64,000 nucleotides of DNA from Alphaproteobacteria bacterium bin52 (GTDB lineage Bacteria > Pseudomonadota > Alphaproteobacteria > Thalassobaculales > Thalassobaculaceae), in contig MPMT01000001.1 in NCBI GenBank assembly GCA_002238645.1, positions 55,589 to 119,588 on the forward strand. Direction: 5' to 3'. The notes beneath the pieces are model-generated. The model had not been told where the DNA came from and did no database searches. It worked only from the letters and a program-made list of their open reading frames with translations. Position numbers and translations under genes: made by a program. Below, piece after piece: positions 25,998 through 35,749 of this stretch; the first letter of the stretch is position 1; each line of letters begins with the position of its first letter.

Positions 25998-27515
25998 TCA
26001 GCGCCGCAGACGGGCCATGAACAGGAACGGGCAGATTGCGAACGCCGTCATGGTGAAGGCGTAGAACGCGTTCAGGTAGCCGATCATGGTTGCCTGGCGG
26101 CCGATTTCTCCGCTGAGCGCCGCAAGCGTGCCGACACCGTCGATCGACCAGAACGCGAACAGCGAGTCCTGGAACGGCAACGCACTGTTGAGCGGGGTCG
26201 CCGACTGCGAAAGCGTCGCGTAGTTCATCTGGCCCGTCCGGATCATGATGGCAATGGTGACCGAAATGAACACGCTGCTTCCGAAGTTGCGGACCAGGTG
26301 GAAGATCGACGATCCTTCCGCGGTCTCTTCATCGTTCAGCTGGCTGAAGGTCACGACGGTCAGCGGCACCCAGATCATCCCCACACCCAGTCCCTGCAGC
26401 CACGAGGTCCACAGCACGTCGAAGGTCGTCAGGTTGACGCTGAACTGCGCCATGTACCAACCGGAAATCCCCTGCAGCATGAAACCGGCGAACATGGTGT
26501 AGCGGGGATCGATGCGCGAGCCGCCCAGGAACATGAAGAAAAAGCCGAGCAGCGTGCCAGTTCCGCGAATGCCGAGAATGAGGCCGATGATCGAATCCGG
26601 ATAGCCGCGAAGGGTCTGCAGAAGGGCCGGCAACAGGGTGATCGGCGTGAAGTTGAGCAGCCCGAAGACGAAGGCGATCATGAGCCCGAGCGCGTAGTTG
26701 CGCTTCATCAGCAGTCTCGGGTTGAGGAACGGTCGCTCGGCCGTCAGCGAGTGCGACACGAACACCCACAGTCCGAGGACCGCCACCCAGGCGCAGGCGG
26801 TGATCTGCCAGTTGTCGAACCAGTCGAGCCTCTCGCCACGGTCCAGCATGAACTGGAAGGCGGCGATCGCAAGCGACAGCGCAATGAAACCGGTCCAGTC
26901 GAGATAGGCCCCGGGTCGAGACCGGCGCCGCTTGATGAACAGCGCCACGCCGAGCAGCGACACCATGCCGCACGGCACCACCATGAAGAAGACCCAGCGC
27001 CAGCTGTAGGTCTCGCTCAGGTAGCCACCGATGGTCGGGGCGAGGATCGGTCCCATGACCACGCCCATGCCGAAGATGGCGTTGGCCTGGCCGATCTTCT
27101 CCTTCGGGTAGGAGTCGACCACGATCGCCTGGCTGAGGGGTACCAGCGGTGCCCCGAAGGCGCCCTGCATGAACCGGTAGACCACCAGCTGTTCGAGCGA
27201 CGTCGCGGTTCCGCACAGGAACGACGCGATCGTGAATCCCGCCACTCCGAAAATCATGACGTTGCGCCGGCCGTATCGCGCCGTCAGCCATCCCGTCATC
27301 GGGGTCGCCACCGCGGTGGCAACGATGTTGAAGGTGACGATCAGCGCGATCTCGTCGGTGGTGGCCGACAGCGCTCCCTTGATCTGCGGCAGCGCCACGT
27401 TGGCGATGGTCACCGTCATGGCGTAGAGCATGGTCACCAGTGTAAGGGTGACCAGAATCACGGCGTTCTGGAACGTGGTGGTCCGCGGCAGGCCGGTGGA
27501 ATCGTAGGTGGTCAC
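25998..27515 (-). CDS. DHA2-family MFS multidrug exporter (EmrB/QacA type)
   Basis: About 505 aa with roughly 14 hydrophobic helices, starting at GTG 27515. The conserved antiporter motif C appears as FGMGVVMGPILAPTIGGYL and motif A-like sequence as GWLTARYGRRNVM. Its acid loop FIKRRRSRPG follows the sixth helix. It is a proton-driven drug or metabolite exporter in the inner membrane. No periplasmic adaptor (EmrA) is adjacent. It is divergent from the quinone oxidoreductase gene, with a 178-bp intergenic region. Confidence 0.88.
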   Translation of the reverse strand: MTTYDSTGLPRTTTFQNAVILVTLTLVTMLYAMTVTIANVALPQIKGALSATTDEIALIVTFNIVATAVATPMTGWLTARYGRRNVMIFGVAGFTIASFLCGTATSLEQLVVYRFMQGAFGAPLVPLSQAIVVDSYPKEKIGQANAIFGMGVVMGPILAPTIGGYLSETYSWRWVFFMVVPCGMVSLLGVALFIKRRRSRPGAYLDWTGFIALSLAIAAFQFMLDRGERLDWFDNWQITACAWVAVLGLWVFVSHSLTAERPFLNPRLLMKRNYALGLMIAFVFGLLNFTPITLLPALLQTLRGYPDSIIGLILGIRGTGTLLGFFFMFLGGSRIDPRYTMFAGFMLQGISGWYMAQFSVNLTTFDVLWTSWLQGLGVGMIWVPLTVVTFSQLNDEETAEGSSIFHLVRNFGSSVFISVTIAIMIRTGQMNYATLSQSATPLNSALPFQDSLFAFWSIDGVGTLAALSGEIGRQATMIGYLNAFYAFTMTAFAICPFLFMARLRR

Positions 27516-27693
27516 CAGCGGGCTCCGTCTCGCGCTCCGGTCGGCCGTCCTGCTGCAGGACGCCGGTCCGGGTCTACATGCCGGAACATCGGCCTGCGGA
27601 CAATGCCGGGCAGCACTGGCGTTCACCGCGGCACATGTCGATAATGCGCCGCCCGGCCCACGGGACCGGGATGGCCATCCAACACGGGAGTTG

Positions 27694-28671
27694 ATGATGC
27701 GTGCAGCTGTCGTCACCGAACAGGGAGTCCGGGTGCAGGACGTGCCCCGCCCGGATCCGGGACCCGACCAGGTGCTGGTGCGTGTGAGAGCCTGCGGGCT
27801 GAACCGCGCCGATCTCACGGTCGCCGCCGGGGCGGCGCACGGGAGCGTCGGCGGGTCCGGAACCATTGTCGGCATGGAGTTCGCCGGCGATGTGGCCGCG
27901 GTGGGTCCGGGCGTACAGGACTTCCGCGAGGGCGACCGGGTGATGTGCTCGGGAGCCGCAGGATGGGCCGAGTACGCTCTTGCCGACCGCGGCCGAACCG
28001 CTCTCGTCCCGGGCGAGACCGTGAGCTACGCGCAGGCGGCAACGCTGCCGGTTGCGACCCAGACCATGCACAATGCCATCGTCACCAACGGCCGCCTCGC
28101 TGCCGGCGAGACCGTGCTCATCCAGGGCGCGAGTTCCGGTGTCGGGCTGATGGGCCTGCAGATCGCCCGGCTGAAGGGAGCGTCGCTGGTCATCGGTACC
28201 TCGACCAACCCGGAACGCCGGGAAGCGCTGGCGAGGTTCGGCGCCGACCTCGCCCTCGATCCCCGCGACCCCGACTGGGTCGCACGGGTGCTGGAGGCCA
28301 CGGACGGTGCCGGGGTGAACCTGATCGTCGACCAGATCTCGGGCTTCGTTGCCAACGACAACATGCGTGCGGCCGCCGTCCTTGGACGCATCGTCAATGT
28401 CGGCCGTCTCGGCGGAGCGACCTGCACCTTCGATTGCGACCTGCATGCGCTGCGCCGCATCCACTACATCGGGGTAACCTTCCGCACCCGCTCGATCGAG
28501 GAGATCCGCGCCATCACCCGTGCCGTGCACGAGGACCTCGGAGAGGCGATCGCGGCGGGAACCCTGGCCCTGCCGATCGACAGCACCTACCCGCTGGAAG
28601 CCGTGACCGACGCCCTCGATCACATGCGCGAGAATCGCCATCTCGGCAAGATCGTGCTCACGCTCGACTGA
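27694..28671 (+). CDS. Zinc-type alcohol dehydrogenase/quinone oxidoreductase
   Basis: 325-aa medium-chain reductase of the quinone-oxidoreductase branch. GroES-like N-terminal half (MRAAVVTEQGVRVQDVPRP), then a NADP-binding half with ASSGVGLMGLQIARLKGA. Catalytic zinc Cys/His ligands are not apparent, which is usual for this branch. ATG 27694 follows GGGAG; a second ATG is at 27697. It probably reduces enones or quinones with NADPH. It is followed closely by an Old Yellow Enzyme on the same strand, another enone reductase. Confidence 0.87.
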   Translation: MMRAAVVTEQGVRVQDVPRPDPGPDQVLVRVRACGLNRADLTVAAGAAHGSVGGSGTIVGMEFAGDVAAVGPGVQDFREGDRVMCSGAAGWAEYALADRGRTALVPGETVSYAQAATLPVATQTMHNAIVTNGRLAAGETVLIQGASSGVGLMGLQIARLKGASLVIGTSTNPERREALARFGADLALDPRDPDWVARVLEATDGAGVNLIVDQISGFVANDNMRAAAVLGRIVNVGRLGGATCTFDCDLHALRRIHYIGVTFRTRSIEEIRAITRAVHEDLGEAIAAGTLALPIDSTYPLEAVTDALDHMRENRHLGKIVLTLD

Positions 28672-28712
28672 GGGCACCACCCTGCCACCTGCAACCCGGG
28701 GACCGTGCCGTC

Positions 28713-29870
28713 ATGACTTCACGCCTGTTCTCGCCGCTGACGCTGCGAGGCGTCACCCTGCCGAACCGGGTCGTCCTCTCGCCGCTGTGCATGTACTCGG
28801 CCGACCGGGGCACCGCGACCGACTGGCAGTTCGCCCATCTGAGCGCCTTTGCCCGCGGTGGTGTCGGGCTGGTATTCGCCGAGGCCACCGCCGTCGAGCC
28901 ACGGGGCAGGATCACACCGCGGTGCCTCGGGATCTGGACCGACGGGCAGGCCGCGGCGCTGAAACCCGTGACCGGCTTCATCAGTTCGATGGGCGCGGTT
29001 CCCGGGCTCCAGATCGCCCATGCCGGACGCAAGGCGTCCGCGAGCCCGCCCTGGGCCGGGGGACGACCGCTGTCCATGGACGACACCAGCTGGGGTGACG
29101 ATCCCTGGCGGATCGTCGGTCCGTCGGAGATTCCGCTGGCGGACGGCTGGCAGACGCCGCACCCGCTCGGTACCGGCGAGATCGCCGACATCGTCGACGC
29201 GTTCGCCGCAACTGCCGTCCGGGCCTGTCAGGCCGGGTTCAGGGTACTCGAAATTCACGGCGCCCACGGGTACCTGATCCACAGTTTCCTCTCCCCGCTC
29301 AGCAACCGGCGCAACGACCGCTACGGTGGCGACCTGGCCGGGCGCATGCGGTTCGCGCTTGAGGTCACGGAGGCCGTGCGCCAGGCCTGGCCGGAGGAAT
29401 TGCCGCTGTTCTTCCGTCTGTCGGCCGTCGACAACAACGGCTGGACGATCGAGGACAGCGTGGTGCTTTCGCGTGAACTGAAGCAACGCGGTGTCGACAT
29501 GGTCGACTGCTCCGCAGGCGGGATCACCGGTGCTCCGGCCTTTCGGGCCAGGGACGACGGAACTCCGGCCCGGTCGGGCGGCGAACGGCCGCTCGGCTTC
29601 CAGGTGCCCTACGCGGAACGGCTGCGGTGCGAGGCCGACATCATGACCATGGCGGTGGGACGGATCGTTGACGCGCGCCAGGCCGAGGAGATCATCGCCG
29701 GCGGGCGGGCCGACCTGGTCGCGATCGGCCGGGAGCTCATGTACAATCCGTTCTGGGCCCTGCACGCGGCGGAAGCCCTGGGATGCGGCGACGACCTGGG
29801 GGACTGGCCGGAACAGTATCGCTGGGCCATCGTGCGCCGTGCCGAGCTGAATGCCGGCGCCCGCGCCTGA
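28713..29870 (+). CDS. NADH:flavin oxidoreductase (Old Yellow Enzyme family, YqjM-like)
   Basis: FMN-dependent ene-reductase, 385 aa, TIM barrel. Family motifs are the N-terminal LFSPLTLRGVTLPNRVVLSPL with CMYSA, LQIAHAGRKA, the catalytic EIHGAHGYLIHSFLSPLSN with RNDRYGG, and IGRELMYNPFW. The CMYSA cysteine is the one that tunes the flavin in YqjM-type enzymes. ATG 28713 is 42 nt after the quinone oxidoreductase stop, so they are likely co-transcribed. The longer frame upstream runs through the preceding gene and is not real. Confidence 0.9.
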   Translation: MTSRLFSPLTLRGVTLPNRVVLSPLCMYSADRGTATDWQFAHLSAFARGGVGLVFAEATAVEPRGRITPRCLGIWTDGQAAALKPVTGFISSMGAVPGLQIAHAGRKASASPPWAGGRPLSMDDTSWGDDPWRIVGPSEIPLADGWQTPHPLGTGEIADIVDAFAATAVRACQAGFRVLEIHGAHGYLIHSFLSPLSNRRNDRYGGDLAGRMRFALEVTEAVRQAWPEELPLFFRLSAVDNNGWTIEDSVVLSRELKQRGVDMVDCSAGGITGAPAFRARDDGTPARSGGERPLGFQVPYAERLRCEADIMTMAVGRIVDARQAEEIIAGGRADLVAIGRELMYNPFWALHAAEALGCGDDLGDWPEQYRWAIVRRAELNAGARA

Positions 29871-29884
29871 CCGGGGGAATGACC

Positions 29885-30949
29885 ATGGGATTCTCAGTCT
29901 TTGCCGGCGCCGGACAGTGGCGCGCCGCAGCCGACGATTCACGTGCCAACGGCCTCTTCGGGCTTGACGCCTCGACCGGCAGCTGGACGCCGCTGCGCTC
30001 CGGTCTGCCCGACGGCGTCGAGGTGCGGGCCCTGGTGATCGACCCCAGGAACCACGATACCGTCTGGGCCGGAACCCAGCATGGCCCCTACCGGTCGGGC
30101 GATGGCGGCGAGACATGGGAGGCGCGACCCCTGCCCGACGGAACGGCGGCCGAACACCGTGTCGTCTGGTCGATCTGCCCCGATCCGTCGGATGCCGGCA
30201 CCCTCTACGTCGGCACCCAGGCCAACACCGTGTTCCGCAGCCGCGATGCCGGACGGTCCTGGCAGCAGCTCGCGATCGACCTGCCGCCCGGGGTCGTCCA
30301 CATGAGCTTCCCGATGCGGGTGGTCCGGATCGCGGTCGACCCGGGCAATTCCGACCACCTGCAGGTCGCGTTCGAGGTCGGTGGCACGGTGCACAGCACG
30401 GATGGCGGCGCGACCTGGAAGAGCGGAAACCCTTCGCTGCTCTCACTGTCGCAGCAGCAGCACCTGAAGAGCCGCATCATCAGCGATACCGAGACCGAGG
30501 GAATGATGGACTCGCACGCGGTGGTGATCGGCGGATCGAAGACCGTATGGCTTGCAAACCGGATGGGACTGTTCAGCAGCGCCGACAACGGGGCGACCTG
30601 GCAGGAGTTGGGGATCGGCCGCTACTCGCCGCTGACCTACGCTCGTGATGTCGCGGTCTCCGCGCATGTACCCGGCAGGCTTTATGCCGCTCTCTCCGGC
30701 GCGGCCAACAGCGACATCGGCTCGCTATGGCGCAGCGAGGACGACGGCGAGAGCTGGCGCCGGTTCGATCACACCGTCGCGATCACCAGTACGCTGATGA
30801 GCATCGCCGAGAGCCGCTCCCGCGGCGAGCGGGTCTACTGTGCGGCACGCCGCGGCCAGGTGCTCGGGACCGAGGACGGCGGTGCGACCTGGACCGGTTT
30901 CCCGTTGCCCGACGGGGTCGAGGGTGTCTACGCGCTCGCCGTTGCCTGA
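29885..30949 (+). CDS. Asp-box (BNR/sialidase-like) beta-propeller protein
   Basis: About 354 aa with six Asp-box motifs: YRSGDGGETW, FRSRDAGRSW, VHSTDGGATW, FSSADNGATW, WRSEDDGESW and LGTEDGGATW. Spacing implies a propeller fold like that of sortilin or sialidases, but no sialidase active-site arginines stand out. No signal peptide is seen at the chosen start. ATG 29885 has GGGGGA at 7 nt; ATG 29879 is two codons upstream but too close to it. The 3' end overlaps the convergent dimethylformamidase-like gene by 22 nt. Role unknown. Confidence 0.8.
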   Translation: MGFSVFAGAGQWRAAADDSRANGLFGLDASTGSWTPLRSGLPDGVEVRALVIDPRNHDTVWAGTQHGPYRSGDGGETWEARPLPDGTAAEHRVVWSICPDPSDAGTLYVGTQANTVFRSRDAGRSWQQLAIDLPPGVVHMSFPMRVVRIAVDPGNSDHLQVAFEVGGTVHSTDGGATWKSGNPSLLSLSQQQHLKSRIISDTETEGMMDSHAVVIGGSKTVWLANRMGLFSSADNGATWQELGIGRYSPLTYARDVAVSAHVPGRLYAALSGAANSDIGSLWRSEDDGESWRRFDHTVAITSTLMSIAESRSRGERVYCAARRGQVLGTEDGGATWTGFPLPDGVEGVYALAVA

Positions 30950-33162
30950 CCGTCCGGGGACTGCACGTTGCCCGAGAACCTCCGGATCACGTTGTCGAGC
31001 ATGGTCGAGACCTGATTGTCGCAGCCGTTTATCGGCAGGCTTCCGCAGAAGGTGATCGACCCGACCGAGAACACCGCCCCGCCGCCCGGGGTTTCGAACC
31101 AGACGATATCGGCCCTGATGAGGTCTCGTTCCGGCTCGCCGGGCCAGGTGGTGTGATGGGTCAGGATGTCCTCCGGCACCAGCACGAACCCGTCACCGTG
31201 GCCTTCGGACCGGGCCACCACGACGGCGTTCAACGGGGTGCCGAGGCCGGTGTCGGCCCGGTCGAGCTCGAAACCGGCAGCGCCGCCACCCGCGAGTCCG
31301 AAGTCTCCGATCAGGTCGCCCTGGATGCCCTCGAAGATCCACGCGTTGGCCGGGTCACGCGACTCGGGTGTCCTTCTGTAGTAGCTACCCTCGTGGTCTC
31401 CCTGCGAACTGAACCCGACACCGGCAAGCATTTGCGGCGGGCGCCCGTTGCGCCGCCACAGCCCGCCATAGGTGCCGTCGAAGGCATTGTAGTATTCCCC
31501 GGGTTCGGCGGCCCAGGCGCGGATACCGCCCTCGCCCCTGCGAATCTCGACCGCACCAGGCCAGTCCCCGGAAACCGCCACCTTCCAGTAGAACCCGTTG
31601 CCGCCGAGATAGAGCAGGCGGCCGCCCTGGTCGACGTAGTCCTGCAGGGCGTCAAGCGACTGCGGCGTGTGGTACTCGGGATGCGAGCAGGTCATGACCA
31701 CCTGATAACCCGACAGCGCGTCCACACCCCAGTCGTGCAGTTCGTCATCCGTGATGACGTCGAAGTCGTAGCCCTTGGTCTCGAGCCAGTACCAGAGGTG
31801 GGAATCGGCCGGGAAGTGGCGGCACCCCGAGCCGGGCATGTCGCAGTAGGCGATCACGCCGGAACGCATCGACAGGATCGGTCGCAGCCGTGACGAATAG
31901 GCGATGCCGCTGCCGTCGGTATGATGATTGTAGGTCGAATGGCCGAACTGCGGGTGGTCGTCCGGAACCCAGGGGCTCGCACCCCACTCGCGGATCCGGG
32001 CCCGCATCGCCTCGTCGGTGTTGTAGCGGGCGAAGTTGGCATAGACCGTGTAGGTGTAGGTGGGGACCAGCACGCAGACCCGGTTCCGCGGCCGGCCGCG
32101 GGGGGCGGTGACGAAGAACGGGATCATGTCATCGGCGCCGTCGGCCGCGCGCAGGCGCGCCGCGTAGACACCGCTCCTCATGTCCGCGGGAACCGTGAAG
32201 GTGAAGTCGGTCTCCCAGCCGCAGTCGTGCAGGTCATCGTCGTGGAAATGCACCGCAGCGTAGTGGGCCGGGCGGCGGGTCCAGTCATGAGCGCTGCCAT
32301 CCCAGGCCGAGCCGGCCATCGCACGTGTCGGCAGGTTGACCAGGGTGCCGTCAAGCCCGTGCGGTCCGAGGTCGGGGACCCGCGGGCCTGAGATGTCCCG
32401 GGAGAAGTCCCACGCCGCGATGATGCCAGCCGGGGCATGGCCGTTGGCGATGGCCTCGACCCCGGACGATTGCAGAGCGCCCGCGGCAACGAACGGGCGT
32501 TCGATCTTGCCGTTGAAATGCCACTCGGTGCGTTGGTCCCCGGTCGCAGCGACCAGGAACGGAAGCCGGCCGGCATGGCAGGCCCGGGCGCGGGTTTCGG
32601 CCACGCCGGCATCGGCGATGTCGACCTTCGGCACAACCGGAGCCTGGCCGACCCGGATCACGCCCTGCGCTGCATCAAAACTCGCCCACACCCGGTACCA
32701 TCGCCGGGATGCGAGCGGCAGGCCCGTGGCCACGCACGCCAGTTTCGTGCCGTCGCCGGCATGCACCTCGGCCCCGTTCGGTCCCACCGCGAGCAGCAGG
32801 CCGCGACACCCGTCCCGGTCGAGCTGTCCTGCCACCGCCTGGACACCGGTGTCCGGCGTGGTCGGCCATATGGTGGCGGCAACGGTCCAGCTTTCGTGAA
32901 CATCGAGGGCATTGCCCGGCGAAGCCCGCATGCAGGATCCGCTGTTGATGGCCTGGAACCGGGAGGGATAGGTGCCGGCGAAGGAGGCGTCGATGTCTTC
33001 CTCGATCAGTCCGGGTCCCATGGGGCTCGGATCTCCGCTGATCACCCTGACCAGCCTGGCGGTATAGGGCTGGTCCGACATGCTCGAGACCTTGAAAGCG
33101 ATAGTCTCGCCCGGCATGAGCGAGAAGCGGTCGGCGTAGCCGGTGATCGGAATTCGTTCCAT
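30928..33162 (-). CDS. N,N-dimethylformamidase large-subunit-like protein
   Basis: 744-aa protein resembling the beta (large) subunit of N,N-dimethylformamidase, an unusual iron-dependent amidohydrolase that splits dimethylformamide to dimethylamine and formate. N-terminal half is LamG/jelly-roll-like (HESWTVAATIWPTT). The C-terminal half has the typical VLVPTYTYTVYANFARYN, DSHLWYWLETKGYDFDVITD and GGRLLYLGGNGFYWKV, a glutamine-amidotransferase-like fold. The Tyr-rich strands fit the Tyr/Tyr/Glu iron site known for the family. No small-subunit gene is adjacent. The amide substrate here may differ. Confidence 0.82.
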   Translation of the reverse strand: MERIPITGYADRFSLMPGETIAFKVSSMSDQPYTARLVRVISGDPSPMGPGLIEEDIDASFAGTYPSRFQAINSGSCMRASPGNALDVHESWTVAATIWPTTPDTGVQAVAGQLDRDGCRGLLLAVGPNGAEVHAGDGTKLACVATGLPLASRRWYRVWASFDAAQGVIRVGQAPVVPKVDIADAGVAETRARACHAGRLPFLVAATGDQRTEWHFNGKIERPFVAAGALQSSGVEAIANGHAPAGIIAAWDFSRDISGPRVPDLGPHGLDGTLVNLPTRAMAGSAWDGSAHDWTRRPAHYAAVHFHDDDLHDCGWETDFTFTVPADMRSGVYAARLRAADGADDMIPFFVTAPRGRPRNRVCVLVPTYTYTVYANFARYNTDEAMRARIREWGASPWVPDDHPQFGHSTYNHHTDGSGIAYSSRLRPILSMRSGVIAYCDMPGSGCRHFPADSHLWYWLETKGYDFDVITDDELHDWGVDALSGYQVVMTCSHPEYHTPQSLDALQDYVDQGGRLLYLGGNGFYWKVAVSGDWPGAVEIRRGEGGIRAWAAEPGEYYNAFDGTYGGLWRRNGRPPQMLAGVGFSSQGDHEGSYYRRTPESRDPANAWIFEGIQGDLIGDFGLAGGGAAGFELDRADTGLGTPLNAVVVARSEGHGDGFVLVPEDILTHHTTWPGEPERDLIRADIVWFETPGGGAVFSVGSITFCGSLPINGCDNQVSTMLDNVIRRFSGNVQSPDGQATASA

Positions 33163-33253
33163 GAATGGCTCCCCGGTGACAGTCAGCCGGATCGTAGCGC
33201 ATTCGGCCCACCGGAGAACATCCGGTCACGGCCGAACGGCGCCACCCCGGCAG

Positions 33254-34357
33254 TCAGACATTGAAACGGATGCGCAGGATGTCCCCGTCCCGGACCCGGT
33301 AGGTCGCGCCCTCCGACCGCATGCGGCCGGCGTCCCGCGCCTGTTGTTCTCCGCCGAGATCGAGAAAATCACCGGTGGAAACCGTTTCGGCGCGGATGAA
33401 CCCGCGCTCGAAATCGCTGTGGATGACACCCCCCGCCCGCACCGCGGTCTCGCCGCGCGGCAGGGTCCAGGCGCGGGTCTCCTTGGGGCCGGTGGTAAAG
33501 AAGGTGATGAGGTCGAGCAACCGGTAGCCCGCCCGGATCAACCGGTCGAGCCCGGGTTCGGCCAGCCCGAGACCGTCAAGGAACTCCGTGCGTTCACCGG
33601 GTTCGGTCAACTGTGCGATCTCGGCCTCGATCGCTGCCGAGATGACGACGCATTCCGCGTCCCGGCTCCGGGCCATGCCGGCGACCGCCTCGCTCGCCGC
33701 GCAGCCGCCTGCGGCATCCTTCTCGGCGACATTGCACACGTAGAGCACGGGTTTTGCCGTGAGCAGGTTGAGACCGCCGACGAGAGCTGCCTCCTGCGAG
33801 TTCCAGTCGGTGACCAGGCGTGCCGCACGCCCCTCGCCCAGGACCCCGGCCAGCCGGTCCACCACCTTGAATAGCTCCCGTGCCTCCTTGTCACCGCCAC
33901 GCACCCGCCTGCCAAGCGTCTCGGACCGTCGCTCGAGGCTCTCGAGGTCGGCCAGCATCAGTTCGGTCTCGACCGTCTCCGCGTCACGCAGCGGATCTGC
34001 GGTTCCCTCGACGTGCGCCACCTCGCCATCCTCGAAGCACCGCAGGACATGGACGATGGCATCGGCCTCCCGGATCGCGCCGAGAAACCGGTTGCCGAGA
34101 CCTTCTCCCCTGCTCGCGCCCCGCACCAGGCCGGCGATGTCGACGAACTCGAGAAAGGTCGGGATCACGACGGCAGACCCCGTCAGCCGTGCGATCGCGT
34201 CGAGCCGGGAATCGGGAACCGCCACCCGGCCGGCGTTGGGCTCGATGGTGCAGAACGGGTAGTTGGCAGCCTCCGCCGCCGCGGTCCTGGTCAGCGCGTT
34301 GAACAGCGTGGACTTGCCGACATTGGGAAGGCCGACGATGCCGCAGACAAGACCCAT
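33254..34357 (-). CDS. ychF: Redox-regulated ATPase YchF
   Basis: OBG-family translation-associated P-loop protein, 367 aa. G1 motif GLPNVGKST at residues 9-17, switch-region sequence FVDIAGLVRGASRGEGLGN with the G3 motif D-I-A-G, and a non-canonical G4 NVAE that explains ATP rather than GTP preference. C-terminal TGS domain with TFFTTGPKETRAWT and GGVIHSDFERGFI. It is followed upstream by pth with only 3 nt between, the usual rplY-pth-ychF order of many proteobacteria. Confidence 0.95.
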   Translation of the reverse strand: MGLVCGIVGLPNVGKSTLFNALTRTAAAEAANYPFCTIEPNAGRVAVPDSRLDAIARLTGSAVVIPTFLEFVDIAGLVRGASRGEGLGNRFLGAIREADAIVHVLRCFEDGEVAHVEGTADPLRDAETVETELMLADLESLERRSETLGRRVRGGDKEARELFKVVDRLAGVLGEGRAARLVTDWNSQEAALVGGLNLLTAKPVLYVCNVAEKDAAGGCAASEAVAGMARSRDAECVVISAAIEAEIAQLTEPGERTEFLDGLGLAEPGLDRLIRAGYRLLDLITFFTTGPKETRAWTLPRGETAVRAGGVIHSDFERGFIRAETVSTGDFLDLGGEQQARDAGRMRSEGATYRVRDGDILRIRFNV

Positions 34358-34360
34358 GGT

Positions 34361-34972
34361 TCACTGTTCTCCCGGTGCCGGGGGCGATGGCCGTGGCGGA
34401 GGGGGAAAGACGGCATGGGCCACCCGGCTCATGAAGGCGTTCTCCTCGCCCCGCGCCAGCAGCGGCGCGTTGCGTGCGACAGCGTCGAGCAGGGTCGGCA
34501 ACCAGCCGTCGCGTTCGTCCCGGGAGAAGTCCTGCAGCACGTAGCGGCGCACCCTGTCCTTGTGGCCGGGGTGCCCGACACCGAGACGGACCCGCCAGAA
34601 ATCCTTGCCGATGTGCCGCTCGATACTGCGGATCCCGTTATGGCCGCCGGAGCCGCCACCAATCTTCACCCTGCACTTTCCCGGCACCAGGTCGATCTCG
34701 TCGTAGAGCGCGTAGACGTGCGCGATGCGCAGGCCGTAGTAGCGCACCGCTTCGCCGACCGAGCGGCCGGACTCGTTCATGTATGTCTGGGGCTTGAGCA
34801 ACCTGACCCGGCGGCCGTCGAGCACGCCGTCGCAGTAGAGCCCGCCGAACCGCCTGCGGAACGGGCCGAACCCGTGCCAGCGCGCCAGCTCGTCGATGGC
34901 CATGAAGCCTATGTTGTGGCGGTGGCCGGCGTAGCTCGCGCCCGGGTTTCCGAGCCCGACAAGAAGCAACAT
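34361..34972 (-). CDS. pth: Peptidyl-tRNA hydrolase
   Basis: Releases tRNA from stalled peptidyl-tRNA. N-terminal LVGLGNPGASYAGHRHNIGF supplies the catalytic His20 and Asn10; TYMNESG and GGGSGGHNGIRS carry the substrate-binding asparagines, and the catalytic Asp lies in YDEIDL. The 203-aa length is normal with a Pro-rich tail PPPPRPSPPAPGEQ. The start ATG is 34972. It lies between rplY and ychF on one strand, a conserved operon. Confidence 0.96.
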   Translation of the reverse strand: MLLLVGLGNPGASYAGHRHNIGFMAIDELARWHGFGPFRRRFGGLYCDGVLDGRRVRLLKPQTYMNESGRSVGEAVRYYGLRIAHVYALYDEIDLVPGKCRVKIGGGSGGHNGIRSIERHIGKDFWRVRLGVGHPGHKDRVRRYVLQDFSRDERDGWLPTLLDAVARNAPLLARGEENAFMSRVAHAVFPPPPRPSPPAPGEQ

Positions 34973-35005
34973 GGCGCCGTCAGCAGAGGGGGGAGCGACC
35001 GAGGG

Positions 35006-35641
35006 CTACTCGGTGACCTCCACTTCCTCCTCGTCCTCGTCTTCGTCCTCCGCCGCCTCGTGCTCGCTCGCGACCGCGCTCGGAACCACGATGGTGGCAA
35101 TGGTGAAGTCACGGTCGGTGATGGTCGGAGTCACGCCGTCAGGAAGGGTCACGGCACTGATGTGCAGGCTGTCGCCAAGCTCGGCCCGGGCGAGGTCGAG
35201 CCGGATCGATGCGGGGATCGCGTCCGCACGACAGGACACCTCGACTCCGTAGCGGACCACGTTCAGCACGCCGCCGGCGCGAAGGCCCGGACAGTCTTCC
35301 TCGTTGAGGAACTCCACGGGAACCTCGACTGTGACCGTGCTCGAGCCGCCGACCCGCAGGAAGTCGACATGTTCGGGTACGTCGGTGACCGGATGCAGCT
35401 GCACGTCGCGCGGCAGGACCCGGCTGGTCTCGCCATCGATCGAGAGGTCGAAGACAGTGTTGAAGAACCCCCCGGAATTCAGGTGTCGCCGCAGTTCCCT
35501 GTCTTCGAGAGAGATCGAAACCGGAGACTGGTCATTGCCATAGACCACGGCGGGAACGCGTCCGGCGCGCCGGGTTGCACGCGCAGCGCCCTTTCCGGTC
35601 CTTGAACGAACGCTGGCAGCCAGAACTGCTGTCTCTGCCAT
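35006..35641 (-). CDS. rplY: 50S ribosomal protein L25/general stress protein Ctc
   Basis: 5S-rRNA-binding ribosomal protein, 211 aa. N-terminal L25 domain (SVRSRTGKGAARATRRAGRVPAVVYG) and C-terminal TL5/Ctc beta domain (VPEHVDFLRVG). The tail is strongly acidic (EDEDEDEEEVEVTE), typical of alphaproteobacterial forms. ATG 35641 follows GGGAGGG at 7 nt and was preferred to the frame starting at 35683. Confidence 0.95.
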   Translation of the reverse strand: MAETAVLAASVRSRTGKGAARATRRAGRVPAVVYGNDQSPVSISLEDRELRRHLNSGGFFNTVFDLSIDGETSRVLPRDVQLHPVTDVPEHVDFLRVGGSSTVTVEVPVEFLNEEDCPGLRAGGVLNVVRYGVEVSCRADAIPASIRLDLARAELGDSLHISAVTLPDGVTPTITDRDFTIATIVVPSAVASEHEAAEDEDEDEEEVEVTE

Positions 35642-35749
35642 GGATCCCTCCCGGGAGATTCTGGGTGGAGCACGGGGGATCACCCCGCGAGGCGCGGAAC
35701 ATAATGCAGCGGCGGCCCGTCGTCCACAGGCGAGTGACCGTGCCGCCGA

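Noticed and set aside
25446..27644. Plus-strand open frame of 732 codons
   Set aside because: Antisense to the MFS exporter and the dehydrogenase; the composition (Arg, His, Gln) is typical of a reverse shadow of membrane protein genes.
31085..31105. GGTTTCGAACC resembling a tRNA T-loop
   Set aside because: Inside the dimethylformamidase-like gene, with no acceptor or anticodon stems around it.
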